64,000 nucleotides of DNA from Candidatus Omnitrophota bacterium (lineage in GTDB: Bacteria; Omnitrophota; Omnitrophia; Omnitrophales; Aquincolibacteriaceae): positions 620,001-684,000 of the forward strand of contig JACKFM010000001.1 in NCBI GenBank assembly GCA_020632475.1. The letters are read 5' to 3'. Position numbers and translations under genes: made by a program. The notes beneath the pieces were generated by a model that was not told where the DNA came from, did not search any database, and was given only the letters and a program-made list of their open reading frames with translations. Of the stretch, positions 35,794 through 45,003 are shown in pieces; the stretch's first letter is position 1, and every line of letters starts with the position of its first letter.

Positions 35794-35865
35794 ACATGGG
35801 GGAAAGTGTGCGGAATTGGTTTGTTAGGGGAAGCGTTCGACATTGTTTTTAGGAGAGTTTGTGTG

Positions 35866-36537
35866 ATGAGGCGAGTGATCGCAATTTTATTTTTATGTCT
35901 GGTTTGTTTTATGCCGGTGGGTTTAGCGCAAGACGACTTTCAGTATTGGAGCCGGTATTCGATCAAACTCCTATCGAATGAGCTATTCGATTTTACCAAT
36001 TATTGGGAAATGCGCGGTTTTGAAGATGCTTCAAGCCTCGGCCTTTGGTATACTAGCCAGAAATTACAAATCCATCCGGTTAAAAATTTAAGTTTCGGCA
36101 TCAATTACACTTATTTGGAATTTGAGGCCGCGGATGCCGCCCAAAAGACAAACGAATTTAAATATCAGCATCGTTTTGAACTGGAGGCGACACCGCATTG
36201 GGCATTGCCCGGTCAATTTAAGATTAAAAATAGAAACCGGATGGAATTCCGCTGGATTGAAGGCCGTGGATCGGATAACGGCCGCTACAGACATCTTTGG
36301 GAATTGTATCGATCGCTTGATCTGGGTTGGTTGAAGGGGATTTATATCAATAATGAATTTTTTGTGGATTTTGCGAGGCATCAGATTGCAGAGAACCGTG
36401 TCACTCCGGTTGGAATTACCCTGCGGTTTAATCAACATGCCGGTTTAAAAGTTTTTTATATGATTCAATCCCAAAAAGGCGGTTTTGATTGGAAATCCAA
36501 TCAAATTTTGGGGACACAGATTGATCTTTTGCTTTAA
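35866..36537 (+). CDS. DUF2490-family outer-membrane protein
   Basis: The 223-residue protein has a signal peptide (cleavage after GLA) and beta-strand repeats rich in Trp/Tyr: FQYWSRYSIKL, WYTSQKLQIHP, NRNRMEFRW and YINNEFF. This is the DUF2490 pattern, a predicted small barrel with no defined role. The chosen ATG has AGGAGA upstream; an in-frame start at 35806 would bury the signal peptide. Confidence 0.78.
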   Translation: MRRVIAILFLCLVCFMPVGLAQDDFQYWSRYSIKLLSNELFDFTNYWEMRGFEDASSLGLWYTSQKLQIHPVKNLSFGINYTYLEFEAADAAQKTNEFKYQHRFELEATPHWALPGQFKIKNRNRMEFRWIEGRGSDNGRYRHLWELYRSLDLGWLKGIYINNEFFVDFARHQIAENRVTPVGITLRFNQHAGLKVFYMIQSQKGGFDWKSNQILGTQIDLLL

Positions 36538-36546
36538 ATTATAAAG

Positions 36547-36562
36547 TGTGACATGTGTCACA
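36547..36562. promoter_or_regulatory. CRP-type operator TGTGA-N6-TCACA
   Basis: A second perfect site (TGTGACATGTGTCACA) lies 60 bases before the diguanylate cyclase gene, the same form as the site at 33482. Confidence 0.75.
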
Positions 36563-36621
36563 GATCATAAGAAGAGAATTTTCAATAATGCAGCTGTATT
36601 TCCCTGAGGAGAGAGGGAAAG

Positions 36622-37530
36622 ATGAATATTGCCGAAGATTTATTGGCCCAATTGATTCACCAGTGTCCGTTGCCTGTTGTATTGACTGATACGCAGGGGA
36701 AGATTCACTATGTCAATCGGGAGTTTTGTCAAAGAAGCGGCTATAGCAAGGAAGAGCTTATCGGAGAAAATCCAAGGCTTCTAAAATCAGGGATAACCCC
36801 ACCGGAAGTACACCAGCACTTATGGGAAACGATACTCAGTGGGAATGTCTGGCAGGGTGACCTGACCAATTGCAGGAAGAACGGCGAAATTTATGTGGAG
36901 TCGATTACCATTACGCCGATAAAAGACTCCGAGGGCAAGACCCTTTATTTTATGGGGGTTTGGCAGGACGTTACTGAACGTAAATGGGTTGAAGACGAGT
37001 GGGTTAAAAGGGCCTGTGAATATGAAAAATTATCCCGGATTGATGACCTGACGGGATTATATAATCACGGTCATATTCTGCTGGAGCTTGCCAAAGAAGT
37101 TGAACGTTCTGAAAGATATCACCGGCCGTTAGCGGCCATGATGATTGATATTGATAATTTTAAGCAGGTCAATGACACCTATGGCCATTTGACCGGTGAC
37201 CGGGTGCTTAAGACCTATGCCAGTGTGATCCGCAAAAGTATCCGCAGAGTAGACATTGCCGGCCGTTTTGGCGGTGATGAATTTTTAGTGATTCTTCCCG
37301 AATCTACTGATACAATTGCGGCGCTTGTGGCTCGAAGGATTCTCGAGAATGTGCAGCTTTATAATAAAGATGTGTTTGGCGATACAGTCGAGGTTACCGC
37401 CAGCATAGGGTTGTTAGCCAAAAATCCTTCAAATCAAGAAGGTGCTGATCAATTTATAGAAAAAATTGATCAGGTGCTTTATCGTGCTAAACAGGCCGGA
37501 AAAAACCGGATTGTTCAAGGCGAAGATTAA
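36622..37530 (+). CDS. PAS-GGDEF diguanylate cyclase
   Basis: The 302-residue soluble protein has one PAS/PAC domain (about 8-130, ending FMGVWQDVTERK) and a GGDEF domain. The active-site motif is RFGGDEFLVILPES, with the Mg-binding DIDNFKQVNDTYGH before it. It makes cyclic di-GMP. An RxxD product-inhibition site is not obvious. The upstream CRP-type operator ties it to the nearby regulator. Its PAS may bind haem or flavin, but this is not visible. Confidence 0.93.
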   Translation: MNIAEDLLAQLIHQCPLPVVLTDTQGKIHYVNREFCQRSGYSKEELIGENPRLLKSGITPPEVHQHLWETILSGNVWQGDLTNCRKNGEIYVESITITPIKDSEGKTLYFMGVWQDVTERKWVEDEWVKRACEYEKLSRIDDLTGLYNHGHILLELAKEVERSERYHRPLAAMMIDIDNFKQVNDTYGHLTGDRVLKTYASVIRKSIRRVDIAGRFGGDEFLVILPESTDTIAALVARRILENVQLYNKDVFGDTVEVTASIGLLAKNPSNQEGADQFIEKIDQVLYRAKQAGKNRIVQGED

Positions 37531-37562
37531 CAGGTTTATTTTTTAACGGAGGAGCCGTATCT

Positions 37563-38276
37563 ATGGTGTTTCCTGAAGATATTTCAGCGGTAGGTCATCA
37601 CGTTGATGATCTCTTTTATCTGGCGCTCGGATTGACAACCGTTGCCTTTGTTCTGGTCATTGTCATTCTGGCATATTTTTTAATCCGCTACCGTTCGAGA
37701 CCAGGGCATAAGGCCCTCTATACTCACGGTAATACCGCGAAGGCATTTGGGTTGACGGTCTTTTTGGCGCTGGTGGTTTTTGTCGGCATTGATATCAACT
37801 TAGCCATTCATGATCATCATGCCTGGGAAGCGACTTGGGGAACTGTCCCGGTGGGCGATGTTTTGCGGGTTGAAATTCAGCCGCAACAGTTTGCCTGGAA
37901 CATCCGTTATGCCGGAAAAGATGGAAAATTTGCGACCGAAGATGATATTTTGACCATCAATGAGCTTCATATTCCTGTGAATAAACCGGTGATCGTCGCA
38001 TTACAATCCAAAGATGTGATCCACAGTTTTTTTCTGCCGAATTTTCGCGTTAAACAAGATGCCGTTCCCGGTATGGTCACCTCATTGACCTTTAAAGCGG
38101 TTAAGAAGGGTGAGTATGATATCGCCTGTGCCGAGCATTGCGGGCTGGGTCATTACCGTATGCGCGGAATGCTGACTGTCGAAGAAGAAGATGATTTTAA
38201 TCAGTGGCTTGATGCAAAAAGTCTTCAGAACACTCCGGATATGACCTGGGGCTGGACTTGGGGAGAGGGGAAATAG
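37563..38276 (+). CDS. coxB: Cytochrome c oxidase subunit II
   Basis: The 237-residue subunit has two N-terminal TM helices and a cupredoxin domain with the CuA ligands His154, Cys189, Glu191, Cys193, His197 and Met200 (CAEHCGLGHYRM). It takes electrons from cytochrome c. There is no fused cytochrome c domain and no lipobox. The stop is one base before the subunit I/III gene, and GGAGG lies before the start. This is the first gene of the oxidase operon. Confidence 0.95.
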   Translation: MVFPEDISAVGHHVDDLFYLALGLTTVAFVLVIVILAYFLIRYRSRPGHKALYTHGNTAKAFGLTVFLALVVFVGIDINLAIHDHHAWEATWGTVPVGDVLRVEIQPQQFAWNIRYAGKDGKFATEDDILTINELHIPVNKPVIVALQSKDVIHSFFLPNFRVKQDAVPGMVTSLTFKAVKKGEYDIACAEHCGLGHYRMRGMLTVEEEDDFNQWLDAKSLQNTPDMTWGWTWGEGK

Positions 38277-38277
38277 C

Positions 38278-40587
38278 ATGCACAATAAGACGTCCAAAAA
38301 GTCTTTTATCCGTAAGTATATTTTTTCAACTGATCACAAAGTCATTGCTATCCAATATTTGATGGTAGGCCTTCTGTTTCTTGCAGGCGGCGGCATGATG
38401 GCCTATGTCATTCGTATGCAGGTTGCTAATCCATGGCAGCCGATACCGTTTATCGGTCAGATTCTTTTCCCCCAAACGGGTGGCATTGTCATGCCTGAGG
38501 TTTATCCCATGCTCTTTACCATGCACGGCGGGATTATGGTCTTTTTTGCCGTCACGCCGATTCTGTTGGGCGCTTTGGGTAATTACACATTGCCCCTTGA
38601 AATCGGAGCTGAGGATATGGCCTTTCCCAGGCTGAATATGCAGTCGTTCTGGTTTCTCTTTTTGGGCAGTGTGCTGATCATCGTATCGTTTTTTGTTCCG
38701 CAGGGAGCGGCCGGCACGGGGTGGACGCTTTATACCCCGCTTTCTTCAAGCCTCAAAGTCAATCCGGGGTGGGGCGTTGACCTTTTTATTTTAGGCCTTG
38801 CCTTAGATGCCGTATCCATTTTGATGGGCGGTGTCAATTACCTGACGACATTTTTTAAAATGCGTGCCAAGGGTATGAAATTGACACAGGCTCCCCTGAC
38901 TTCATGGGGGGTTGTTTTTGCATCCGTTTTAAATACGCTTTGGCTTCCTCTGGTTGCAGCCGCGTTATTTATGGTTCTTTCGGATCGCCGGTTAGGCACC
39001 GCCTTTTTTGTCGCTGGTCCTCTGGCTCCGGTCGCCGGTGGTCAGGTCTTGTTATTTCAGCATCTTTTCTGGGGCTTTGGTCATCCTGAAGTTTATATCA
39101 TTATTCTGCCTGTCTGGGGATTGGTCGGTGATTTACTTTCGGTTTTTTCAAGAAAACCGGCTTTTGGGTACAAGGCAACCGTCGGCTGTATGTTTACGAT
39201 TTGTTCATTGAGCGGAATCGTTTGGGGCCACCACATGTTTACCAGTGGTATGAATCCTCTGGTGGGGAAGGCCTTTATGTTTCTTACGATTACCATCAGT
39301 GTCCCGACCGCTATTTTCTTTTTAAACTGGCTTGGAACTTTGTGGAAGGGATCCATTCGATTTACGGTTCCGATGCTTTTTTCTCTGGGCGTGATGTTTG
39401 TGTTTGCAATCGGTGGATTAACCGGTCTCTTTAATGCTGTGCAAACATTAGATATTTATATTCATGACACGTATGTGGTGGTTGGCCATTTCCACTATAC
39501 GCTTGCGGCCAGTGTGCTTTTGGGGGTTTTTGCTTTTGTTTACTTCTGGTTTCCCAAAATGTTCGGTCGGGAGATGAATCAAGCATTAGGGAAGATCCAC
39601 TTTGTGCTGACCTTTATTTTTGTGAATCTGGTCTTTTTTACCATGATGTATGTGGGATTGCATGGCCATATGCGCCGCATTGCAGACCCGACCGCCTACG
39701 AGTTTTTAAAACCCGTGCAGCATCTCAATGTTTTTATGGGAAAAATGACCGGGCTTTTGGTGCTGACACAATTTATTTTCTTCTTTAATTTTGTCTACTC
39801 ACTTTTCTTCGGAAAGAAAGCGGGCGAAAACCCATGGGATGCCGCTGGCGTTGTGTGGACAACCTCATCCCCACCGCCTGAACATAATTATAATACACCG
39901 CCTCAAATATATTGTGGCCCGCATGAATACGGGATTGAGAATAACGGAAAAGACTACGTCGCTCAAACCAATCCCAAAGCGGCCGAACTGACCGGTGCAA
40001 AGAACACGCAGTCACAAGTCGACAGCGGAGATACATTGCCCTGGTTAAACATTGCCAAAACGGGAATGTGGTCGTTTCTAATCTCTGAAATCATGCTCTT
40101 TACCGGATTGATCGGAAGCTATATTGTCCTGCGTTTGGGCAGTGCTTCCTGGCCAAATCCTTCAGAGATTTTAAATACGACTCTTCTGGGGATTAACACA
40201 TTTATCCTTATCTGTTCGAGTTTGACTCTGGTGCTGGGGGTTCATCACGCTCACGCCGGAAATCAAAAAGAGTTGCGGAAGTATCTTCTGCTTACGATCC
40301 TCTTAGGTTCTGCCTTTTTGGGAATCAAGATTTTTGATTATCACCACATGTGGGAGCATGGTTTTACCATGGGTGGTAGTTTGTTTGGGTCATGCTACTA
40401 TTTGCTGACCGGATTTCACGGGTTGCATGTGCTCTCTGGAATTATTGTCATGCTTTACTTGTGGGTTGCTGCCGGCAATAAAGAGTTCTGCACGGTTCAT
40501 TCTTCCCGGATTGAGGCCAGCGGGCTTTACTGGCATTTTATCGATCTTATTTGGGTTATTTTATTTGCGATTTTGTGCTTACTATGA
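38278..40587 (+). CDS. Cytochrome c oxidase subunits I and III fused (CoxA-CoxC)
   Basis: The 769-residue protein joins two normally separate subunits. Residues 1 to about 530 are subunit I: FTMHGGIMVFF with a haem a ligand, the CuB site and cross-linked Tyr in GHPEVYIIILP, the HH pair in WGHHMFTSG, and VVGHFHYTLA for the remaining haem ligands. A hydrophilic linker (about 530-590) leads to subunit III: SEIMLFTGLIGSYIVLR, GFHGLHVLSG and YWHFIDLIWVILF. I+III fusions are known in caa3-type oxidases. It pumps protons while reducing O2 in the inner membrane. Confidence 0.95.
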   Translation: MHNKTSKKSFIRKYIFSTDHKVIAIQYLMVGLLFLAGGGMMAYVIRMQVANPWQPIPFIGQILFPQTGGIVMPEVYPMLFTMHGGIMVFFAVTPILLGALGNYTLPLEIGAEDMAFPRLNMQSFWFLFLGSVLIIVSFFVPQGAAGTGWTLYTPLSSSLKVNPGWGVDLFILGLALDAVSILMGGVNYLTTFFKMRAKGMKLTQAPLTSWGVVFASVLNTLWLPLVAAALFMVLSDRRLGTAFFVAGPLAPVAGGQVLLFQHLFWGFGHPEVYIIILPVWGLVGDLLSVFSRKPAFGYKATVGCMFTICSLSGIVWGHHMFTSGMNPLVGKAFMFLTITISVPTAIFFLNWLGTLWKGSIRFTVPMLFSLGVMFVFAIGGLTGLFNAVQTLDIYIHDTYVVVGHFHYTLAASVLLGVFAFVYFWFPKMFGREMNQALGKIHFVLTFIFVNLVFFTMMYVGLHGHMRRIADPTAYEFLKPVQHLNVFMGKMTGLLVLTQFIFFFNFVYSLFFGKKAGENPWDAAGVVWTTSSPPPEHNYNTPPQIYCGPHEYGIENNGKDYVAQTNPKAAELTGAKNTQSQVDSGDTLPWLNIAKTGMWSFLISEIMLFTGLIGSYIVLRLGSASWPNPSEILNTTLLGINTFILICSSLTLVLGVHHAHAGNQKELRKYLLLTILLGSAFLGIKIFDYHHMWEHGFTMGGSLFGSCYYLLTGFHGLHVLSGIIVMLYLWVAAGNKEFCTVHSSRIEASGLYWHFIDLIWVILFAILCLL

Positions 40588-40880
40588 TGAATCAAAAACA
40601 ACCGACAATTAAATCCTATCTGGGTATTTTTGGCTGGCTTGTCGTCCTGACGGTCATTGAAATTGTGGCTGCTAATTTGGGCTTACCTAAATTGGCACTG
40701 GCTATATTTCTGGTCGGAACGGCCCTTGCCAAAGTACTTTTGATAGCGCTTTATTTCATGCATTTGAAATTTGAAAGCGGTTTAATCTGGTGGATTCCGG
40801 GAATTCCCATGGCCCTGGCAGTTTTTTTTGTGCTCATGCTTTTTCCCGATATCGTGTATCACTTGACCAACAAGTATTAA
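40584..40880 (+). CDS. Cytochrome c oxidase subunit IV-like protein
   Basis: The 98-residue protein has three TM helices with ALYFMHLKFES between the second and third, as in bacterial subunit IV (CoxD/CyoD-like) proteins that help assemble subunit I. It starts within the stop of the I/III fusion (ATGATGA), so it is coupled. An in-frame upstream extension lacks an RBS and is rejected. Confidence 0.85.
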   Translation: MMNQKQPTIKSYLGIFGWLVVLTVIEIVAANLGLPKLALAIFLVGTALAKVLLIALYFMHLKFESGLIWWIPGIPMALAVFFVLMLFPDIVYHLTNKY

Positions 40881-40988
40881 TACGCGATTAGTCTTTCGAG
40901 TCGATTAGGATTATCCGTTTCAAATCAAAAAATGCCTAAAGCCGGAATCTTTTTTTCACTAAAAGAGATCGGGCTTAGGAACACCGGC

Positions 40989-41249
40989 ATGATTAAGCGT
41001 ATTCAAAAAACTCTTTTTGTTTTCCTTCCTTTTTTGTTCTCAAAAACGGCATGGGCGGGAACCTGTGCTCTCTGCCGTCAATCACTTTCCATGGCAGGAG
41101 GGCCCGGCCTTATCCAGGGATTTTACTGGAGCATTATCTTAATCGCCGGGATGCCCATGCTGATTGCTTTTATTTTTGTCACCGCCCATCGTCGCGGTAT
41201 GAAACAGCTTGCCCATAAGGATGCGGCATCGCATCACTCCGACAAATAA
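40989..41249 (+). CDS. Small membrane protein with CxxC, oxidase-associated
   Basis: The 86-residue protein has a signal-like first helix ending AWA, then GTCALCRQS with a CxxC pair, a TM helix and a basic His-rich tail. Similar small CxxC proteins sit at the end of other cox operons. A role in copper handling or assembly is possible but unproven. It follows subunit IV by about 110 bases. Confidence 0.6.
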   Translation: MIKRIQKTLFVFLPFLFSKTAWAGTCALCRQSLSMAGGPGLIQGFYWSIILIAGMPMLIAFIFVTAHRRGMKQLAHKDAASHHSDK

Positions 41250-41325
41250 ACGCTCTCCCGGAGGAGGCTTTCTGACCTCCCTCAAATAAATTCTCACTTT
41301 CCCCCTATTTTATTTTTTGATACCC

Positions 41326-41363
41326 TAGTGCGCTGTCAATGCCGAAGGCATTGTTACAGACAC
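41326..41363. repeat. Bulged hairpin repeat, third related copy
   Basis: TAGTGCGCTGTCAATGCC and GGCATTGTTACAGACAC pair around loop GAA. The inner core (GTCAATGCC / GGCATTGTTAC) is identical to the copy at 28295. It lies between the oxidase operon and the DUF819 gene, not at a stop codon. Confidence 0.75.
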
Positions 41364-41431
41364 GGGTAAAGGAGTTACGGTTGTTGATTTTCGCAACCCC
41401 TCTTTTGTAGACCCTATCGTTCCGGGGAAAT

Positions 41432-42601
41432 ATGATTCAAAATCCTTTTTTACTGCTGTTTTTTCTGTTGGCCGTTGAGTGTGTGATTCTCCGGCTGAAT
41501 TCAAGAGCAGAAACAAAATTTCTGTTTAAGTTTCTTCCCGCAGTTTTTTGGATTTTTTTTATCCCGATGCTGGCCTCGACATTCGGATGGATTTATCCTA
41601 AGGCCCCTATCTATGACCAGATCATTCATCTGGTTTTACCGGTCTGTCTTATCCTGCTCCTGATCCCTGTGGACCTCGGGGCTATATGGAAATTGGGGAG
41701 ACCATCGCTTTTGATGATGAGTGCCGGAGCGCTGGGGGTAATGGCCGGGACTCCGCTGGCTCTTTTTATATTTAAAAATCATCTGCCCGCAGATGCCTGG
41801 TCGGGATTCGGAGCTCTTGCCGGATCGTGGATCGGCGGAAGCTCCAATATGATTGCGGTTAAAGAAGCGGTGAGGGCTCGCGAGGATCTTTTTGCCGCAT
41901 TGGTTTTTGTCGACGTGTTAGTGGTCTATTTATGGATGGGTTTTTTGATGACATGTTCAGCACATCAGCATTCACTGGACCGGTGGAACGGCTCGGACAG
42001 ACGTGTTTTAAGCGATCTGGCCCAAAGGATTGAGAAACAAAAAAGAGATCACCCCCTAAGAGTGACCTGGAAATCAATAATCCTTGTGGTGGGTTTTGCG
42101 CTTGTCTTTGCTCAAGCTTCAGGCTTTGCGGCATCTTTTATCCCCGAAATTGAAAACGGCCTTTCATCGTTTGCCTGGTTGATTATCACGGCCAGTTTAA
42201 TCGGGCTTCTGCTTTCACTCACGCCTGCCCGCCGGTTAGAATCCTACGGAGCGTCAAAGGCCGGTGATTTTTTAATTCTTTACGTATTGACCGCCATCGG
42301 CGCCCAGGCTGATCTGACGCATATGCAGAATATCGGAATTTTAATTTTAACGGCCTGTTTTATTTTAATCATCCACATTCTTTTTTTAGGAGCGGCCTGG
42401 CGCATGACAAAAGTTCCTTTTTTTCTCTTGGCCACTGCCAGCCAGGCCAATCTGGGCGGAGTTGTTTCGGGCCCCTTGATGGCTGAAGTCTATCAACCCG
42501 GCTTTGCCGCCGTTGGTCTGCTTATGGCGATCTTAGGGAATGTCGTGGGTACGTATTTGGGCATTCTGGTCAGCTATTTTAACCGAGTCGTCATGATGTG
42601 A
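41432..42601 (+). CDS. DUF819-family membrane protein
   Basis: The 389-residue protein has about ten TM helices. A central motif, GSWIGGSSNMIAVKEAV, and SQANLGGVVSGPLMAEVY near the C-terminus are characteristic of DUF819 (YjcL-like) proteins, thought to be transporters related to the gluconate/GntP or CPA superfamilies. Substrate unknown. An M48 lipoprotein gene follows 12 bases later. Confidence 0.82.
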   Translation: MIQNPFLLLFFLLAVECVILRLNSRAETKFLFKFLPAVFWIFFIPMLASTFGWIYPKAPIYDQIIHLVLPVCLILLLIPVDLGAIWKLGRPSLLMMSAGALGVMAGTPLALFIFKNHLPADAWSGFGALAGSWIGGSSNMIAVKEAVRAREDLFAALVFVDVLVVYLWMGFLMTCSAHQHSLDRWNGSDRRVLSDLAQRIEKQKRDHPLRVTWKSIILVVGFALVFAQASGFAASFIPEIENGLSSFAWLIITASLIGLLLSLTPARRLESYGASKAGDFLILYVLTAIGAQADLTHMQNIGILILTACFILIIHILFLGAAWRMTKVPFFLLATASQANLGGVVSGPLMAEVYQPGFAAVGLLMAILGNVVGTYLGILVSYFNRVVMM

Positions 42602-42613
42602 GCTGAATAAACG

Positions 42614-43522
42614 GTGAGACCTATTTTGAGATTACGCTTTTTGATTTCTTTGGCCGGATTAGTTTATCTGAGTTTTTTTGCGTCCGGCTGCGCTTCGGTT
42701 CATTCTCCCCGAACCCTGGGCCCGCGTATTACCGAAAGCCAGAACGAATGGCGCTATTCCGGAGGCATTTTTTACGGCGACAAACCCATTCAATACCCGG
42801 ATACTCCTGATAAAAGAATTCAGAATATCTTAAACCGCCTGACTTATGTCTCGCCTTTGAGGGGGCATGAAATCAAAGCCCTCTATATTAAGGATTCTTC
42901 GCTCAATGCCCGCACCGACGGACATAAAATTTATCTCAATTTAGGACTGGTTAAGGCACTTTGGCACGATGACTCTATGCTTGCGGCGATCTTGGCGCAT
43001 GAGCTTGGGCACATGATTGCAAAACATGAACCGCCCGGAAACGGCAAATACATTTTTCTTCAGGTGATGAGTCCGATGCTGGGTCTCGTTCCGTTCGGCG
43101 GTGCGGCCGGAACGGCGGTTAAGGAATCGGTGCGCATGAATGACCGTGCCTATGAACGTTTTCAGGAGCGCGAGGCCGATGCCATCGCTGTGGTGCTCTT
43201 GCATTCGGCCGGATATGATCCGCACGCCCTAAGCCGGTTTTTCGGTATGGCTTCAAGCAGCCATAAACTCAATCTTCAAAACGTGTCTGTGCCCACGCAA
43301 TATTCCAACCCCGTCGCGCTTGCCGAAAGCGCTCTGCTTTTTGTGCTGCGTTCAAGCCCGCTTTACAAGACCCATCCTCCCAGCAAAAAAAGACAGGAAA
43401 CCGTTGAGCTGATGACGCTCACCGTGCAGGGCGCTTTGACGCCCGAACAGCTCAAAAGAGAAAGCCGCTGGCTTGATTACGTTTATACGACCATTGAGCA
43501 GAGATTACCGAGAAACGACTAA
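42614..43522 (+). CDS. M48-family zinc metallopeptidase lipoprotein
   Basis: The 302-residue protein has a lipoprotein signal peptide (FFASGC) and a zinc site HELGH followed by READAIAVVLL, which supplies the third ligand Glu. This matches M48B proteases such as LoiP/BepA that handle outer-membrane proteins. The start is GTG 42614. The ending is immediately followed by the first repeat block of the accessory island. Confidence 0.9.
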   Translation: MRPILRLRFLISLAGLVYLSFFASGCASVHSPRTLGPRITESQNEWRYSGGIFYGDKPIQYPDTPDKRIQNILNRLTYVSPLRGHEIKALYIKDSSLNARTDGHKIYLNLGLVKALWHDDSMLAAILAHELGHMIAKHEPPGNGKYIFLQVMSPMLGLVPFGGAAGTAVKESVRMNDRAYERFQEREADAIAVVLLHSAGYDPHALSRFFGMASSSHKLNLQNVSVPTQYSNPVALAESALLFVLRSSPLYKTHPPSKKRQETVELMTLTVQGALTPEQLKRESRWLDYVYTTIEQRLPRND

Positions 43523-43530
43523 GACAGAAA

Positions 43531-43617
43531 GGACTGAGGACTGAGGTTTGAGGACTGAGTGATGGTGTCACTGCGTGACATTAAGGGATGATCGATCGTC
43601 GCTCGTGACTCGTTACC
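43531..43617. repeat. Low-complexity repeat block, left border of accessory island
   Basis: GAGGACTGAGG-type and GTCGCTCGTGACTCGT-type units occur in tandem. The same units return near 45045, 46812, 50229, 51187 and 54819 in either orientation. Confidence 0.7.
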
Positions 43618-43644
43618 TGAGCGGTATAAAATGTATAATAAGTG

Positions 43645-43678
43645 ACATAAATATGTATATAATTGTACATATTTATGT
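43645..43678. promoter_or_regulatory. Operator-like perfect palindrome upstream of nucleotidyltransferase pair
   Basis: ACATAAATATGTA (43645-43657) and TACATATTTATGT (43666-43678) form perfect 13-base inverted arms 8 bases apart, ending 54 bases before the start codon. The spacing suits autoregulation by one of the pair. Confidence 0.6.
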
Positions 43679-43732
43679 ATAAATAATGACATTAAAATTG
43701 ACTTTTAGCGGAATGCCCGATACACTTTGACT

Positions 43733-44326
43733 ATGGAATACCGTACAGACAGCCGGACACTCTTGGAAACACTTAAGACTTGGGACGGCCTTTTACCCGG
43801 CCGCGGAAAAATACGTCTGATTGCCTGCGGCGGAACGGCGCTGACACTTATGGGGTATAAAGAATCCACCAAAGATGTTGATTTTTTAGTGCCCGAAAAA
43901 AAGGAATACCAGCGGTTGATCGCATTTCTGCAAGATGCAGGGTACCGCCGAATTACGACTTACGGGTGGAAGCGGGAGAATGATTTTCTTATCTTTGATT
44001 TGTATCCCGGTAACCGCGTTTATACCACTGAGCTTTTGGACTCGCCTTTGAAACAGGGAGGACATCTGAAAATACGGGAATGGGACAAAATTTATCTCGG
44101 TGTGCTGAATGCGGTTGATTTGATTGTTTCAAAAATGTTCCGCGGTGACGAGATTGACATTCAAGACAGCCTGCTTCTTTTGTCAAAAAAGTCAATTGCG
44201 TTCAAGAAGCTGGAAAAAAGATATCACGAGACCGCCAAATATGATGTGGGCGAAGAAAACATTCTCCGAAAATTTGAACGGTTAAAAAAGCGGTTTGAAA
44301 AGGGGAACAAAGATCATGGAAAATAG
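43733..44326 (+). CDS. Nucleotidyltransferase-fold protein (DUF6036/AbiEii-like), putative toxin
   Basis: The 197-residue protein has the minimal nucleotidyltransferase motif ACGGTALTLMGYKESTKDVDFLV, with GG at 33-34 and Asp48/Asp50 as catalytic metal ligands. It resembles AbiEii/MenT-type and DUF6036 proteins, which modify tRNA or proteins in type IV-like toxin systems. ATG 43733 is preferred to TTG 43727. The next gene overlaps it by 11 bases. A perfect palindrome lies upstream and repeats lie on both sides. Confidence 0.7.
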   Translation: MEYRTDSRTLLETLKTWDGLLPGRGKIRLIACGGTALTLMGYKESTKDVDFLVPEKKEYQRLIAFLQDAGYRRITTYGWKRENDFLIFDLYPGNRVYTTELLDSPLKQGGHLKIREWDKIYLGVLNAVDLIVSKMFRGDEIDIQDSLLLLSKKSIAFKKLEKRYHETAKYDVGEENILRKFERLKKRFEKGNKDHGK

Positions 44327-44999
44327 AAATCAGCTCAGAGAATCAATGGCTCATTACGGCTATGCTCTGGTTTCACCGGTGTCTGCGGCAGAGCCGGAAG
44401 AGGTGCTTCAAGAGCTTTTAAAACAGGACGACCCGCGTTTGCTGGAAGGTTTTCCCGTTGTTCTGGCCAATGCCATGAGAGAAAAGAAATTGACCTGGGA
44501 GGCTAAAGGATGGAAACCTCAAGCGGCATTAAAGGCGTCTTCTTTGCGCCGTCTCGGCGTTCTTCTGGGGGTGAGCCAGGCTTTATTCCAATTATTCTCA
44601 TTGGAAGATGATTTGCCCGGAAGGGCCAGGCAGCTGGCGCTTAAAACTTTAGAATCCGGTGAAGACCTTGCCGCGCTTCAGGAAGATTTTCTCAACCGGC
44701 GGACGGTCAAGCTCGAACGCCTCAAGCTTTCGGCAGACCGTTTCACCACCGCATTTCGCAACTACGTTGTTCACGCACCGGCAAGCAAAGAGGCGCGTGA
44801 ACAAAGACATGAACTCGAATTAGAACTTTTGCTCTCGCGTCTTTTTACAGCGCGCCAAAAAGACCTGCTTAAAAAGAGACTGGCAGGTAAACCCATGACC
44901 AAAACAGAACAGGAATATTTCTATCGGGTGGTCAAAAAACGCCTCAAAGCCCTCGCCAATGATGATCTGCACAAAATGGCCAAAGCGCTGGTGAGTTGA
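44316..44999 (+). CDS. Helical protein coupled to the nucleotidyltransferase, putative antitoxin
   Basis: Not recognised. The 227-residue product is basic and helical. Its C-terminal segment LLKKRLAGKPMTKTEQEYFYRVVKKRLKALA looks like a helix-turn-helix or sigma-like helical pair. The 11-base overlap with the nucleotidyltransferase gene suggests tight coupling. Its order (second) differs from AbiE, where the antitoxin comes first. Confidence 0.6.
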   Translation: MENRNQLRESMAHYGYALVSPVSAAEPEEVLQELLKQDDPRLLEGFPVVLANAMREKKLTWEAKGWKPQAALKASSLRRLGVLLGVSQALFQLFSLEDDLPGRARQLALKTLESGEDLAALQEDFLNRRTVKLERLKLSADRFTTAFRNYVVHAPASKEAREQRHELELELLLSRLFTARQKDLLKKRLAGKPMTKTEQEYFYRVVKKRLKALANDDLHKMAKALVS

Positions 45000-45003
45000 G
45001 ACC

